Shown: in pieces, positions 48,113 through 56,493 of the stretch
Position numbering within the stretch: the first letter of the stretch is position 1
Layout: each line of letters starts with the position of its first letter
Assembly: GCA_020636575.1 (NCBI GenBank)
Contig: JACJXP010000001.1
Location: 62,001 to 126,000 of the forward strand
Reading direction: 5' to 3'
Source: Chitinophagales bacterium
Lineage (GTDB): Bacteria > Bacteroidota > Bacteroidia > Chitinophagales > Chitinophagaceae
DNA length: 64,000 nt
Position numbers and translations under genes: made by a program
The notes under the pieces: model-generated
The model's input: the letters and a program-made list of their open reading frames with translations, nothing else
Database searches by the model: none
Told to the model about the DNA's origin: nothing

Positions 48113-48988
48113 ATGAGCATTCTCGTCAATAAAAATTCAAAAATATTAGTTCAGGGTTTTACCGGAACTGAAGGAACTTTCCATGCCACACAAATGATCG
48201 AATATGGTACTAACGTTGTAGGTGGCGTAACACCCGGAAAAGGAGGTTCATCTCACCTCGACAGGCCGGTTTTTAATACTGTAGCCGATTGTGTGAAGAA
48301 TACCGGAGCTGATGTAAGTATCATATTTGTTCCGCCTGCTTTTGCTGCTGATGCCATTATGGAATCTGCCGATGCCGGTATTGGTCTTGTTGTTTGTATC
48401 ACTGAAGGGATACCTGTACAGGATATGGTCAAAGTAAAAAATTACCTGGTTGGCAAAAAAACAAGATTGGTTGGACCTAACTGTCCGGGTGTAATAACAG
48501 CCGGTGAATGCAAAGTAGGTATCATGCCGGGTTTTGTATTTATTCCCGGAAAGATCGGGATCGTATCTAAATCTGGTACGTTGACGTATGAAGCGGCAGA
48601 CCAGGTAGCCAAAGCAGGCTTGGGTATTTCAACAGCGGTAGGTATTGGTGGAGACCCGATCATTGGTACCACAACCAAAGAGGCTGTTGAACTGTTTATG
48701 AATGATCCCGAAACCGATGCGATTGTTATGATCGGCGAGATCGGTGGTGGTATGGAAGCTGAAGCAGCAAGATGGATCAAAGAAACCGGAAACAAAAAAC
48801 CTGTGGTCGGTTTTATTGCCGGTCAAACGGCTCCCCCCGGTCGCCGGATGGGACATGCCGGAGCTATTGTAGGTGGCGCTGATGATACGGCTGAAGCAAA
48901 AATGAAGATCATGAGTGAATGTGGCATCCATGTAGTAAGCAGCCCGGCCGATATTGGTATCAAAATGGCTGAGGTAATGAAAAAATAA
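48113..48988 (+). CDS. sucD: Succinyl-CoA ligase subunit alpha
   Basis: A 291-residue alpha subunit of the TCA-cycle enzyme that converts succinyl-CoA to succinate with nucleotide phosphorylation. The CoA-binding N-terminal domain opens with KILVQGFTGTEGTFHATQMI in two pieces, and the phosphohistidine is His248 in GRRMGHAGAIVGG. The beta-subunit gene sucC is not adjacent, as is usual in Bacteroidota. A strong terminator follows the stop. Confidence 0.96.
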   Translation: MSILVNKNSKILVQGFTGTEGTFHATQMIEYGTNVVGGVTPGKGGSSHLDRPVFNTVADCVKNTGADVSIIFVPPAFAADAIMESADAGIGLVVCITEGIPVQDMVKVKNYLVGKKTRLVGPNCPGVITAGECKVGIMPGFVFIPGKIGIVSKSGTLTYEAADQVAKAGLGISTAVGIGGDPIIGTTTKEAVELFMNDPETDAIVMIGEIGGGMEAEAARWIKETGNKKPVVGFIAGQTAPPGRRMGHAGAIVGGADDTAEAKMKIMSECGIHVVSSPADIGIKMAEVMKK

Positions 48989-49011
48989 ATGTATCACCCT
49001 GATATAACTGA

Positions 49012-49040
49012 AGTCCCCGCCAAATGGCGGGGACTTTTCA
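49012..49040 (+). terminator. Rho-independent terminator of sucD
   Basis: A perfect 10-base GC-rich stem (AGTCCCCGCC 49012-49021 with 49026-49035), AAAT loop, then TTT and CATAT. The T-tract is short but the stem is very strong. It may also stop transcripts from the convergent DUF4476 gene. Confidence 0.8.
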
Positions 49041-49067
49041 TATAAACCTTAAGTGTATGAAACAACG

Positions 49068-49769
49068 TTAAAAGCGAGGTGTACGAACCACTTTGGTCAG
49101 TTCATCCCGGCTATTGCCAAAACTCAATGCATCATTCACTACGTAATAGTTCCGTTGATCAACTGTCTTGTCGTAAGCATACTTTGCTATTTCCAGCCTG
49201 TTATTTTCAAAAGTGAAAAGTAACATCAGTTCTTTTACCTGGGCTGAAGTAAAATAGTTCTTGTCGATGATGAATTTGGCTGACTTTAACCTGTTTGCCT
49301 CGTACCATTCTCTGCGTAACTGATCTGCCAGTACATTAAAATCCTGGCTGCTCATAATATTACTTTGTTTCCAGCCACCTCTGTCGTCATCATAATAATC
49401 GTCTTCATCATTATACCATTCGCTACGCTGATCAATGATCTGCTCATCCATCAGTACCTTTCCAAAACGGTTCACTGTAATATCCAGGTGATAACCTTTC
49501 TTAAGAAAAACATCACTGTTATAGATCACCATTTTACTTGTCCTGAAACCGTTACGGGTTTTTTCACGGCTGATCTTTACATGATGACGACCTTGTGAAA
49601 GATAACCAAGGGTCAGGCTGTTGTCTTTCATACTGAATTCTCTTCCATCTACCTCCACCTTTAAAACAGTACTGGTTGATACTGCTGATATACTAAGGCG
49701 ACTGCCATCAAAGGCAAGAAGAGAAAGTGAAAATGCTAAAAAAGATAAAAGTGTAAAAATTTTTTTCAT
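49068..49769 (-). CDS. DUF4476 domain secreted protein
   Basis: 233 residues from the ATG at 49769 (signal peptide MKKIFTLLSFLAFSLSLLAF); an upstream TTG/GTG-type extension to 49841 is unlikely. The C-terminal ~90 residues match DUF4476, with FTFENNRLEIAKYAYDKTVD as the family core. The middle is an acidic Asp/Tyr-rich linker (EDDYYDDDRGG). It should be periplasmic or surface-exposed; its role is unknown. Confidence 0.82.
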   Translation of the reverse strand: MKKIFTLLSFLAFSLSLLAFDGSRLSISAVSTSTVLKVEVDGREFSMKDNSLTLGYLSQGRHHVKISREKTRNGFRTSKMVIYNSDVFLKKGYHLDITVNRFGKVLMDEQIIDQRSEWYNDEDDYYDDDRGGWKQSNIMSSQDFNVLADQLRREWYEANRLKSAKFIIDKNYFTSAQVKELMLLFTFENNRLEIAKYAYDKTVDQRNYYVVNDALSFGNSRDELTKVVRTPRF

Positions 49770-50070
49770 ACTCTGTTTTTTTTGAATAATTGAAAATTGT
49801 TTCTTGTACCTGGTATTTCCAATCTCATGCCACCATGCCAAAAAACACCTGCAATAAAATGTTAAAGCGAAACTGAAAAAAATACAGGAAATGTCACTTC
49901 AGGCTGAAATCCTTATGGATAAAGGGTTTCAGAAGTTGTATAAATTACACAATACCCTAATTAAAAGAAATGCAAAAATGAAATCAGCTGGTTTAAAATT
50001 GTGAAAAGCTCCTATAAAATGCATCTTATCCATACTCAAATTAATTACCTTGTACCATAAAATTTTCAGG
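49770..50070. other. Divergent intergenic region, no gene recognised
   Basis: About 300 AT-rich bases between the divergent DUF4476 and macroglobulin genes. It must hold both promoters. The closest match to a -7 box on the plus strand is TACCTTG near 50046-50052. I see no RNA gene, strong hairpin or repeat here. Confidence 0.5.
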
Positions 50071-53000
50071 ATGCGCACATACAGGAACCTTATTCTTTCA
50101 ACGTTAACACTTCTCATCTTTATGTCAGTAAAAGGCCAGCAACCAATAAAGAATTATGATGACTTATGGAAAAAGGTCAATGATCATATTGAAAAAGAAT
50201 TACCCAAATCAGCCCTGAAAGAGGTACAGAATATCTATACCCTCGCTAAAAAAGAAAAGCAGGAAGCGCAGATCATCAAATCATTGGTTTTTATAACAGG
50301 GCTTCAACAACAAATCCGGGAAGACAATGAAGTGCTTTCTGTACAAGAAATTGAAAACGAGATCACACAAAGCAAAGAGCCTGCGAGATCAATATTAAAA
50401 AGCCTGCTTGCAGAATTATACTGGAACTATTACCAGCACAGACGCTGGACTTTATATGACAGAACTGAAACGGTCAATTTTAAAAAAGATGATATTGACA
50501 CCTGGAGTACCGACGATTTTCACAAAAAGATCGGTTCACTTTACCTGGAATCTATAAATAATACCCGGTTACTTCAAAGCACTTTATTAAAGGGTTATGA
50601 CGCCATCATCATAAAAGGAAATGTACGGCACCTGCGACCAACTCTTTATGACCTGTTGGCTCACCGGGCTTTGGATTATTTTGAAAATGATGAACGAGAT
50701 ATCAATAAACCGGCTTATGCCTTTGAGATCAACCAGGCTTCTGCATTTGATCCAGCATCAGATTTTGTGAATAGAAAATTTCCGACAAAAGATTCCCTTT
50801 CCTTACAACAGAAAGCATTATTGATCTACCAGGAATTGATCCGCTTTCATTTAAAAGACGCAAAACCTGATGCCCTGATCGATGCAGATATTAAAAGGAT
50901 CCAGTTTGTAAACGAAAACTCCACCCATCCTAATAAAGACAACTTATATTTCAATGCGATCAATCATATTGCTCATCAATATGAGAACTTACCAGCGGCA
51001 GCACAGGCCTGGTACCTGGTGGCGGCACATTATAATGAGCAAGCTGATGGCTATAAACCATATGGTGACACAACCTTCCGATATAACCGGGTAAAAGCAA
51101 AAGATATCTGCGAAAAGATAGTAGCACAAAAAGATTCATCAGAAGGAAGGATCAATTGCTATAACCTTCTGAATCAGATCAACAGCAGTACATTAGATTT
51201 TAATATCGAAAAAGTAAACGAACCGGGAAAACCTTTCCGGGTACTGGTAAATTATAAGAATATTCCTGTCCTGCATCTTCGCCTTGTGCAGGCTACCGAA
51301 AAACTAAAAGACCAGCTTGAAAACAGGTATGATAGTAAATATTGGACAGCTCTCTTATCAGCCCCGGTATTAAAAGCATGGGAACAGGCATTGCCCGCCA
51401 CGAATGATTTGCAAGAACATGGCACAGAAATAAAGGTGGATGTACTGTCACCCGGTGAATACATATTAGTAGCAGCCAGCGATAAAGATTTTGATAATGC
51501 TAAAACGGTAGTTGGAGCCAGGCTATTCTACATTTCAGGGATCAGTTATATCAATAATGGCGCAGACTATTTTGTACTTGACAGAAATAATGGCTCACCA
51601 CTGAAAAATGCCAGTGTGCAGGTGTGGGACCGCAAGTATGACTATAAAACATCAAAGTATGTTGAAGAAAAAGGAAAGCTCTATACTACTGATGCAAATG
51701 GTTTTTTCAAGCTGGAAGATGTGAACAGGGATAATAAGAATTATGGCGGTTATAATGCGATGCTCGACATCCGTTATAATAAAGACAGGTTGTTTATGGA
51801 TGACCAGTTGTATACCTATTATAGGCGGGAAACAGAAAAACAAGAACCAAAAGAAGTCATCAGTGTTTATCTTTTTACAGACAGAAGCATCTACCGCCCC
51901 GGGCAAACGGTATACTTCAAAGGAATTGTGATCAGCAAAATGTCTGACCAGAATAACAGTCATGCCAAAGAAGGATATACAACCAGTATCACTCTCCGGG
52001 ATGCTAATTATAAGAATGTAGATACCATCGAAGTAAAGACAAATGAATTTGGTTCATTTTCCGGCAAATTCCAATTGCCGCAAACAGGACTTAATGGTTT
52101 GTTTTCTATTTATACAAAGAAAGATGGAGGCAGCGCTTCGTTCAGGGTTGAAGAATATAAGCGTCCGAAATTCTATGTAGACTATGAGGTTATGAAAGGC
52201 ACCTACAAAGTAAATGACAGTATAAAGGTCACAGGCTTTGCCAAAGCTTATGCAGGTAATAATATTGACGGAGCTACTGTAAAGTATCGGGTAGTAAGGG
52301 AACCCCGTTTTATATATCCCTGGTTATTCCGTCGTTGGTGGCAGCCGCCATCATCGCCAATGGAAATTACACATGGTGAAATAAAAACCGACAGAGACGG
52401 CAAGTTTGAAATTAGTTTTAAAGCTATACCTGACCCGACCATTGATAAAAAATTTGAACCTGTTTTTGATTACAGGATATATGCCGATGTAACCGACATA
52501 AACGGAGAAACACGGAGTGGTGAAAAATTTGTCTCAGTCAGTTATAAATCACTTATCCTTTCCAATAACATTCCCTCTTCTCTTGCCGTAGATAGCCTGA
52601 AAAAAATAACGATCCGGACACAAAACCTGAATGGAGAATTTGTACCGGCTATTGCCAAAGTAACAATTACAAAACTGAAGGAAGAAAACAGGCTGATCCG
52701 CAACCGCTTCTGGGATAGGCCTGATCAGTTTGTGATGAGCAAGCCGGAATACATAAAGTACTTCCCTTATGATGAATATGATAATGAAACAGAACATACA
52801 AGTTGGGAAAAAGGTGAGCAGGTATACACAGCTACCGATTCTTCCCGTGAAGATGGTTTATGGTCTATCCTTCATGGAAAAACAGTGATGGATAAAAGAT
52901 CATTCTCACCGGGCTTTTATATGATCGAGATCACAGCAAGATCTTCCTCCCTCCCTTCGGGAGGGCCAGAGTTGGCTGGTGATGAAGTAAAAGATGTACA

Positions 53001-56000
53001 ATACATGGAGCTTTTTGACGAAAACAATAAAAAACTTAACCATCCTGATTATTTATGGACAGGCTTACAAAAGACAACAGTGGAGCCTGGTGAAAAAGCA
53101 CAAGTAGAGTTAGGAACCGCGGCTGACAATTTATTCCTGGTACAGCAGGTTGGCAAACAGGGCAATTTGCTATCTGAAAACAATTACCAGTTCATTACCC
53201 TTTCTGATGAAAAGAAAACATTTTCTTTTAATACTGATGAAAAAGACCGGGGCGGTTTTGGCGTAAGCTGGGCATTTGTAAAGCACAACCGTATTTATCA
53301 GCAAAATAAAACCATCAATGTGCCCTGGGATAATAAAGACCTGCATATTGAATATGCCACTTACCGGGATAAAACCCTGCCTGGCAGTGATGAAAAATGG
53401 AAAATAAAGATCAGCGGATATAAAAATGAAAAAGTGGCGGCTGAAATGCTCGCAACTATGTATGATGCCTCATTGGACCAGTTTTATGCTCATGCATGGC
53501 GGCAGCCTTCTGTATGGCCAAATTATTATAACCGTACAAGCTGGGATGGTACCAAAAACTTCTCCCAGGTAAACTCCTTTATAAAATACAGTTACCAGAA
53601 CAATTCTCAATATCTGAACAAGCAGTACGATCGGCTAATATCCGGCATTTATGGAGTAGAGGAAGATGTTATAGCTTATAGATATGCTGGTAGATCAGTT
53701 TTAGCGGATGGTGTTGCAGCAGCACCACCTTCGGAAGAACTAAACGAAATAAGACAAACCAATTTAAATAACGCTTTATCTGGAAAGGTTTCAGGTATGC
53801 AAATAAGAAGCCAATCAACTCCCAAATTAGGGAATGCAGGCGATGGTAATATAAGGCTCAGAGGTGAATCAGGAATAGAATCAAATGAAAATACTCTTTA
53901 TGTAGTTGATGGTGTTGTTGTATCTAATATCGACAACCTTAGCCCAGATGATATTTTAGAAGTGACTATACTTCCAGGTCCAGCAGCAGCAGCCTTATTT
54001 GGTCCTCAGGGAGCTGCTGGAGCGATGGTAATTACTACAAAGAAGGGGAAACAAAGAATAGCAGAAACTAAAATTCGCAAAAACTTCAATGAAACAGCCT
54101 TCTTCTTTCCGGATCTGAGAACAGACAGCAGTGGTGCTATTGAATTTTCTTTTACCATGCCTGAAGCCCTGACCAAATGGAAATTTATGGCGCTGGCACA
54201 TACAAAAGAGGCGGCTTTTGGCAGCAGCACCAAAGAGATCATTACACAGAAAGAACTAATGGTGCAGCCCAATATGCCCCGTTTTCTCCGGGAAGGCGAT
54301 AAACTACAGTTCAGTACAAAAATTGTAAACCTTTCCGATAAAGAACTCACCGGTACAGCTGAACTCCGCTTATTTGATGCCAGCACCGGCAAACCCGCCG
54401 ATGGCTGGTTTCAGAATATGGTATTGAACCAGTACTTCACCATAGCAGCGGGACAAAGTGGGTCATTACAATTCCCGATAGAAGTTCCCTATCAATACAA
54501 TGATGCCCTTGTATGGCGTATTGTAGCGAAAGCCACCCTCGCTTCGGGAGGGCCGGGGTGGGCAGACGGGGAAGAAAACAGTTTACCCGTACTCACCAAC
54601 CGGATGCTGGTAACAGAAAGTTTACCGCTTAATGTGAAAGGAAGTGGCACCAAACAATTTACATTCTCCAAACTGCTGAACTCAGGTGAATCAGAAAGCC
54701 TGCAGCATCATGCAGTTACTGTGGAATACACCAGCAATCCTGCATGGTACGCTATACAGGCACTACCTTACCTCATGGAGTACCCTTATGAATGTGCTGA
54801 ACAAACATGGAACCGTTATTACGCTAACTCACTGGCCACATTTATTGCTAACTCTTCACCACGCATCAGGCAGGTGTTTGAGCAGTGGAAGATAAAAGAT
54901 ACGGCCGCTTTACTAAGCAATCTGCAAAAGAACGAAGAACTGAAAGCAGTATTGCTGGAAGAAACACCCTGGGTACTCCAGGCAAAAACTGAAACGGAAC
55001 AAAAAAGAAATATTGCCCTCCTGTTTGACATGGTAAAAATGAGTGAGCAATTGAATAGTTCATTTGGAAAACTAAAGCAGATGCAAAGCAGCAATGGCGG
55101 CTTTGTATGGTTCCGCGGCGGACCTGATGATCGTTATATCACCCAGTATATTGTAACAGGTATTGGCCATTTACAGAAACTGGATGCAGTAGCCGAAGGG
55201 CAACAAAATAATTTATACGAGATTCTTTCATCAGCCATTCCTTACCTGGATAATAAAATAAAAGAAGATTATGACAGGCTGATCAAAAACAAAACAGATC
55301 TGAAAAAATATACTCCTGGCCATACAGAAGTGCAATACCTGTATATGAGAAGCTTTTTCCCGGCCTATAAAATACCACAGGCCACCCAAAAGGCTTATAA
55401 CTACTTTATGGAAAGAGTAAAACTCACATGGGTAGGCCAAAGCAAATACATGCAGGGGATGATCGCATTAGCATTACATCGTAACGGAGACATAAAAACA
55501 CCGGATGCCATATTAAAATCACTGAAAGAAACATCTATTACAAATGATGAGTTGGGTATGTACTGGAAAACAATGCAATATGGATGGTTCTGGTACCAGA
55601 TGCCTATTGAAACCCATTCACTACTTATTGAAGCATTCCAGGAAATAGGCAAGGACAATAAAATTGTAGATGAACTTAAAACCTGGTTATTAAAAAACAA
55701 ACAGACCAATAACTGGGAAACCACAAAAGCTACGGCCGAAGCCTGTTACGCTTTATTGCTGCAAGGATCTGACTGGCTGGGTGAACAGCCACAGGTAGAG
55801 ATCAATCTGGGAAGCCTCCACCTAACCTCCTCCTTCGGAGGAGGAACTGAGACTTCCGAAGCCGGGACAGGGTATTTCAAGAAAACAATTGAAGGGAACA
55901 AAGTACAACCGGAGATGGGTAACATATCTGTAACCGTTGGAGACCAGAATCCTCCTTCGGGGGGCAGGGGGGCTTCCTGGGGAGCCGTTTACTGGCAGTA

Positions 56001-56463
56001 TTTTGAAGACCTGGATAATATAACAACAGCCTCTACCCCATTACAATTGACAAAGAAATTATTCATTGAGAAAAATACAGACCGTGGACCTGTACTGGAA
56101 CCGGTGAATGAGGGTGATGTTATAAAAGTCGGTGACAAAGTAAAAGTCAGGATTGAGTTAAGGGTGGATAGAGAAATGGAGTATGTACACATGAAAGATA
56201 TGCGGGCATCTGCTCTTGAACCGGTAAATGTTTTGAGTCAATACAAATGGCAGGGCGGGTTAGGATATTATGAAAGTACCAAAGATGCAAGTACCAATTT
56301 CTTTTTCAGCAACCTGCAAAGAGGAGTTTATGTTTTTGAGTACCCTCTGTTTGCCACACATGCAGGAAATTTCAGTAACGGTGTTACCACAATTCAGTGT
56401 ATGTATGCTCCTGAATTCTCTTCTCATTCAGAAGGAATTCGGATAAATATAGAGCAGCCCTGA
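50071..56463 (+). CDS. Alpha-2-macroglobulin family protein with inserted TonB plug domain and hairpin-repeat insertions
   Basis: 2130 residues from the ATG at 50071 (MRTYRNLILSTLTLLIFMSV signal peptide). An N-terminal helical region (about 40-370) is followed by macroglobulin domains, including MG2 (YLFTDRSIYRPGQTVYFKG near 600). The A2M/bait region resumes at about 1335 (FFFPDLRTDSSGAIEFSF), and the thioester motif is CAEQ with Cys1575-Gln1578, so covalent protease trapping is plausible. Between them (about 1223-1329) sits a SusC/RagA-type plug domain (NALSGKVSGMQ, ENTLYVVDGVVV, GAMVITTKKGK). Four palindromic repeats are translated within the protein. The stop codon lies inside the left repeat of the downstream GIY-YIG unit. 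Bacterial macroglobulins are periplasmic or surface protease inhibitors; the plug part suggests an envelope contact but has no barrel of its own. Confidence 0.9.
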   Translation: MRTYRNLILSTLTLLIFMSVKGQQPIKNYDDLWKKVNDHIEKELPKSALKEVQNIYTLAKKEKQEAQIIKSLVFITGLQQQIREDNEVLSVQEIENEITQSKEPARSILKSLLAELYWNYYQHRRWTLYDRTETVNFKKDDIDTWSTDDFHKKIGSLYLESINNTRLLQSTLLKGYDAIIIKGNVRHLRPTLYDLLAHRALDYFENDERDINKPAYAFEINQASAFDPASDFVNRKFPTKDSLSLQQKALLIYQELIRFHLKDAKPDALIDADIKRIQFVNENSTHPNKDNLYFNAINHIAHQYENLPAAAQAWYLVAAHYNEQADGYKPYGDTTFRYNRVKAKDICEKIVAQKDSSEGRINCYNLLNQINSSTLDFNIEKVNEPGKPFRVLVNYKNIPVLHLRLVQATEKLKDQLENRYDSKYWTALLSAPVLKAWEQALPATNDLQEHGTEIKVDVLSPGEYILVAASDKDFDNAKTVVGARLFYISGISYINNGADYFVLDRNNGSPLKNASVQVWDRKYDYKTSKYVEEKGKLYTTDANGFFKLEDVNRDNKNYGGYNAMLDIRYNKDRLFMDDQLYTYYRRETEKQEPKEVISVYLFTDRSIYRPGQTVYFKGIVISKMSDQNNSHAKEGYTTSITLRDANYKNVDTIEVKTNEFGSFSGKFQLPQTGLNGLFSIYTKKDGGSASFRVEEYKRPKFYVDYEVMKGTYKVNDSIKVTGFAKAYAGNNIDGATVKYRVVREPRFIYPWLFRRWWQPPSSPMEITHGEIKTDRDGKFEISFKAIPDPTIDKKFEPVFDYRIYADVTDINGETRSGEKFVSVSYKSLILSNNIPSSLAVDSLKKITIRTQNLNGEFVPAIAKVTITKLKEENRLIRNRFWDRPDQFVMSKPEYIKYFPYDEYDNETEHTSWEKGEQVYTATDSSREDGLWSILHGKTVMDKRSFSPGFYMIEITARSSSLPSGGPELAGDEVKDVQYMELFDENNKKLNHPDYLWTGLQKTTVEPGEKAQVELGTAADNLFLVQQVGKQGNLLSENNYQFITLSDEKKTFSFNTDEKDRGGFGVSWAFVKHNRIYQQNKTINVPWDNKDLHIEYATYRDKTLPGSDEKWKIKISGYKNEKVAAEMLATMYDASLDQFYAHAWRQPSVWPNYYNRTSWDGTKNFSQVNSFIKYSYQNNSQYLNKQYDRLISGIYGVEEDVIAYRYAGRSVLADGVAAAPPSEELNEIRQTNLNNALSGKVSGMQIRSQSTPKLGNAGDGNIRLRGESGIESNENTLYVVDGVVVSNIDNLSPDDILEVTILPGPAAAALFGPQGAAGAMVITTKKGKQRIAETKIRKNFNETAFFFPDLRTDSSGAIEFSFTMPEALTKWKFMALAHTKEAAFGSSTKEIITQKELMVQPNMPRFLREGDKLQFSTKIVNLSDKELTGTAELRLFDASTGKPADGWFQNMVLNQYFTIAAGQSGSLQFPIEVPYQYNDALVWRIVAKATLASGGPGWADGEENSLPVLTNRMLVTESLPLNVKGSGTKQFTFSKLLNSGESESLQHHAVTVEYTSNPAWYAIQALPYLMEYPYECAEQTWNRYYANSLATFIANSSPRIRQVFEQWKIKDTAALLSNLQKNEELKAVLLEETPWVLQAKTETEQKRNIALLFDMVKMSEQLNSSFGKLKQMQSSNGGFVWFRGGPDDRYITQYIVTGIGHLQKLDAVAEGQQNNLYEILSSAIPYLDNKIKEDYDRLIKNKTDLKKYTPGHTEVQYLYMRSFFPAYKIPQATQKAYNYFMERVKLTWVGQSKYMQGMIALALHRNGDIKTPDAILKSLKETSITNDELGMYWKTMQYGWFWYQMPIETHSLLIEAFQEIGKDNKIVDELKTWLLKNKQTNNWETTKATAEACYALLLQGSDWLGEQPQVEINLGSLHLTSSFGGGTETSEAGTGYFKKTIEGNKVQPEMGNISVTVGDQNPPSGGRGASWGAVYWQYFEDLDNITTASTPLQLTKKLFIEKNTDRGPVLEPVNEGDVIKVGDKVKVRIELRVDREMEYVHMKDMRASALEPVNVLSQYKWQGGLGYYESTKDASTNFFFSNLQRGVYVFEYPLFATHAGNFSNGVTTIQCMYAPEFSSHSEGIRINIEQP
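52949..52977 (+). repeat. Intragenic GC-rich hairpin repeat, copy a
   Basis: A 7-base perfect stem (CCCTCCC 52949-52955 with GGGAGGG 52959-52965) and TTC loop, with a CCAGAGTTGGCT tail. The core is translated as Pro-Ser-Gly-Gly-Pro. Copy b shares 16 of 17 core bases. Confidence 0.75.
54536..54563 (+). repeat. Intragenic GC-rich hairpin repeat, copy b
   Basis: The same core as copy a with one change (CCCTCGCTTCGGGAGGG), then a CCGGGGTGGGCA tail. The TTCGGGAGGG part is read in the same frame, giving Ala-Ser-Gly-Gly-Pro. Confidence 0.75.
55812..55844 (-). repeat. Intragenic GC-rich hairpin repeat, copy c (inverted)
   Basis: An 8-base perfect stem (55826-55833 with 55837-55844) around TTC. The tail (AAGCCTCCACCTAA, 55812-55825) precedes the stem, so this copy is in the opposite orientation. 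It encodes Ser-Ser-Phe-Gly-Gly-Gly. Confidence 0.7.
55951..55975 (+). repeat. Intragenic GC-rich hairpin repeat, copy d
   Basis: CCTCC and GGGGG around TTC (one G-T wobble), then a CAGGGGGGCTT tail. It is read in the same frame as copies a and b, giving Pro-Ser-Gly-Gly-Arg. Confidence 0.65.
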
Positions 56464-56478
56464 GCCTGACGAAGGGCT
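56456..56478 (+). repeat. Left inverted repeat of the GIY-YIG unit (REP-like palindrome)
   Basis: Outer stem AGCCCT/AGGGCT (56456-56461 with 56473-56478), with GAGCCTGACGA between. The TGA stop of the macroglobulin gene (56461-56463) lies within it. Followed by TTTCTATCTTT, it could also act as a terminator. Confidence 0.75.
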
Positions 56479-56493
56479 TTCTATCTTTGACCT

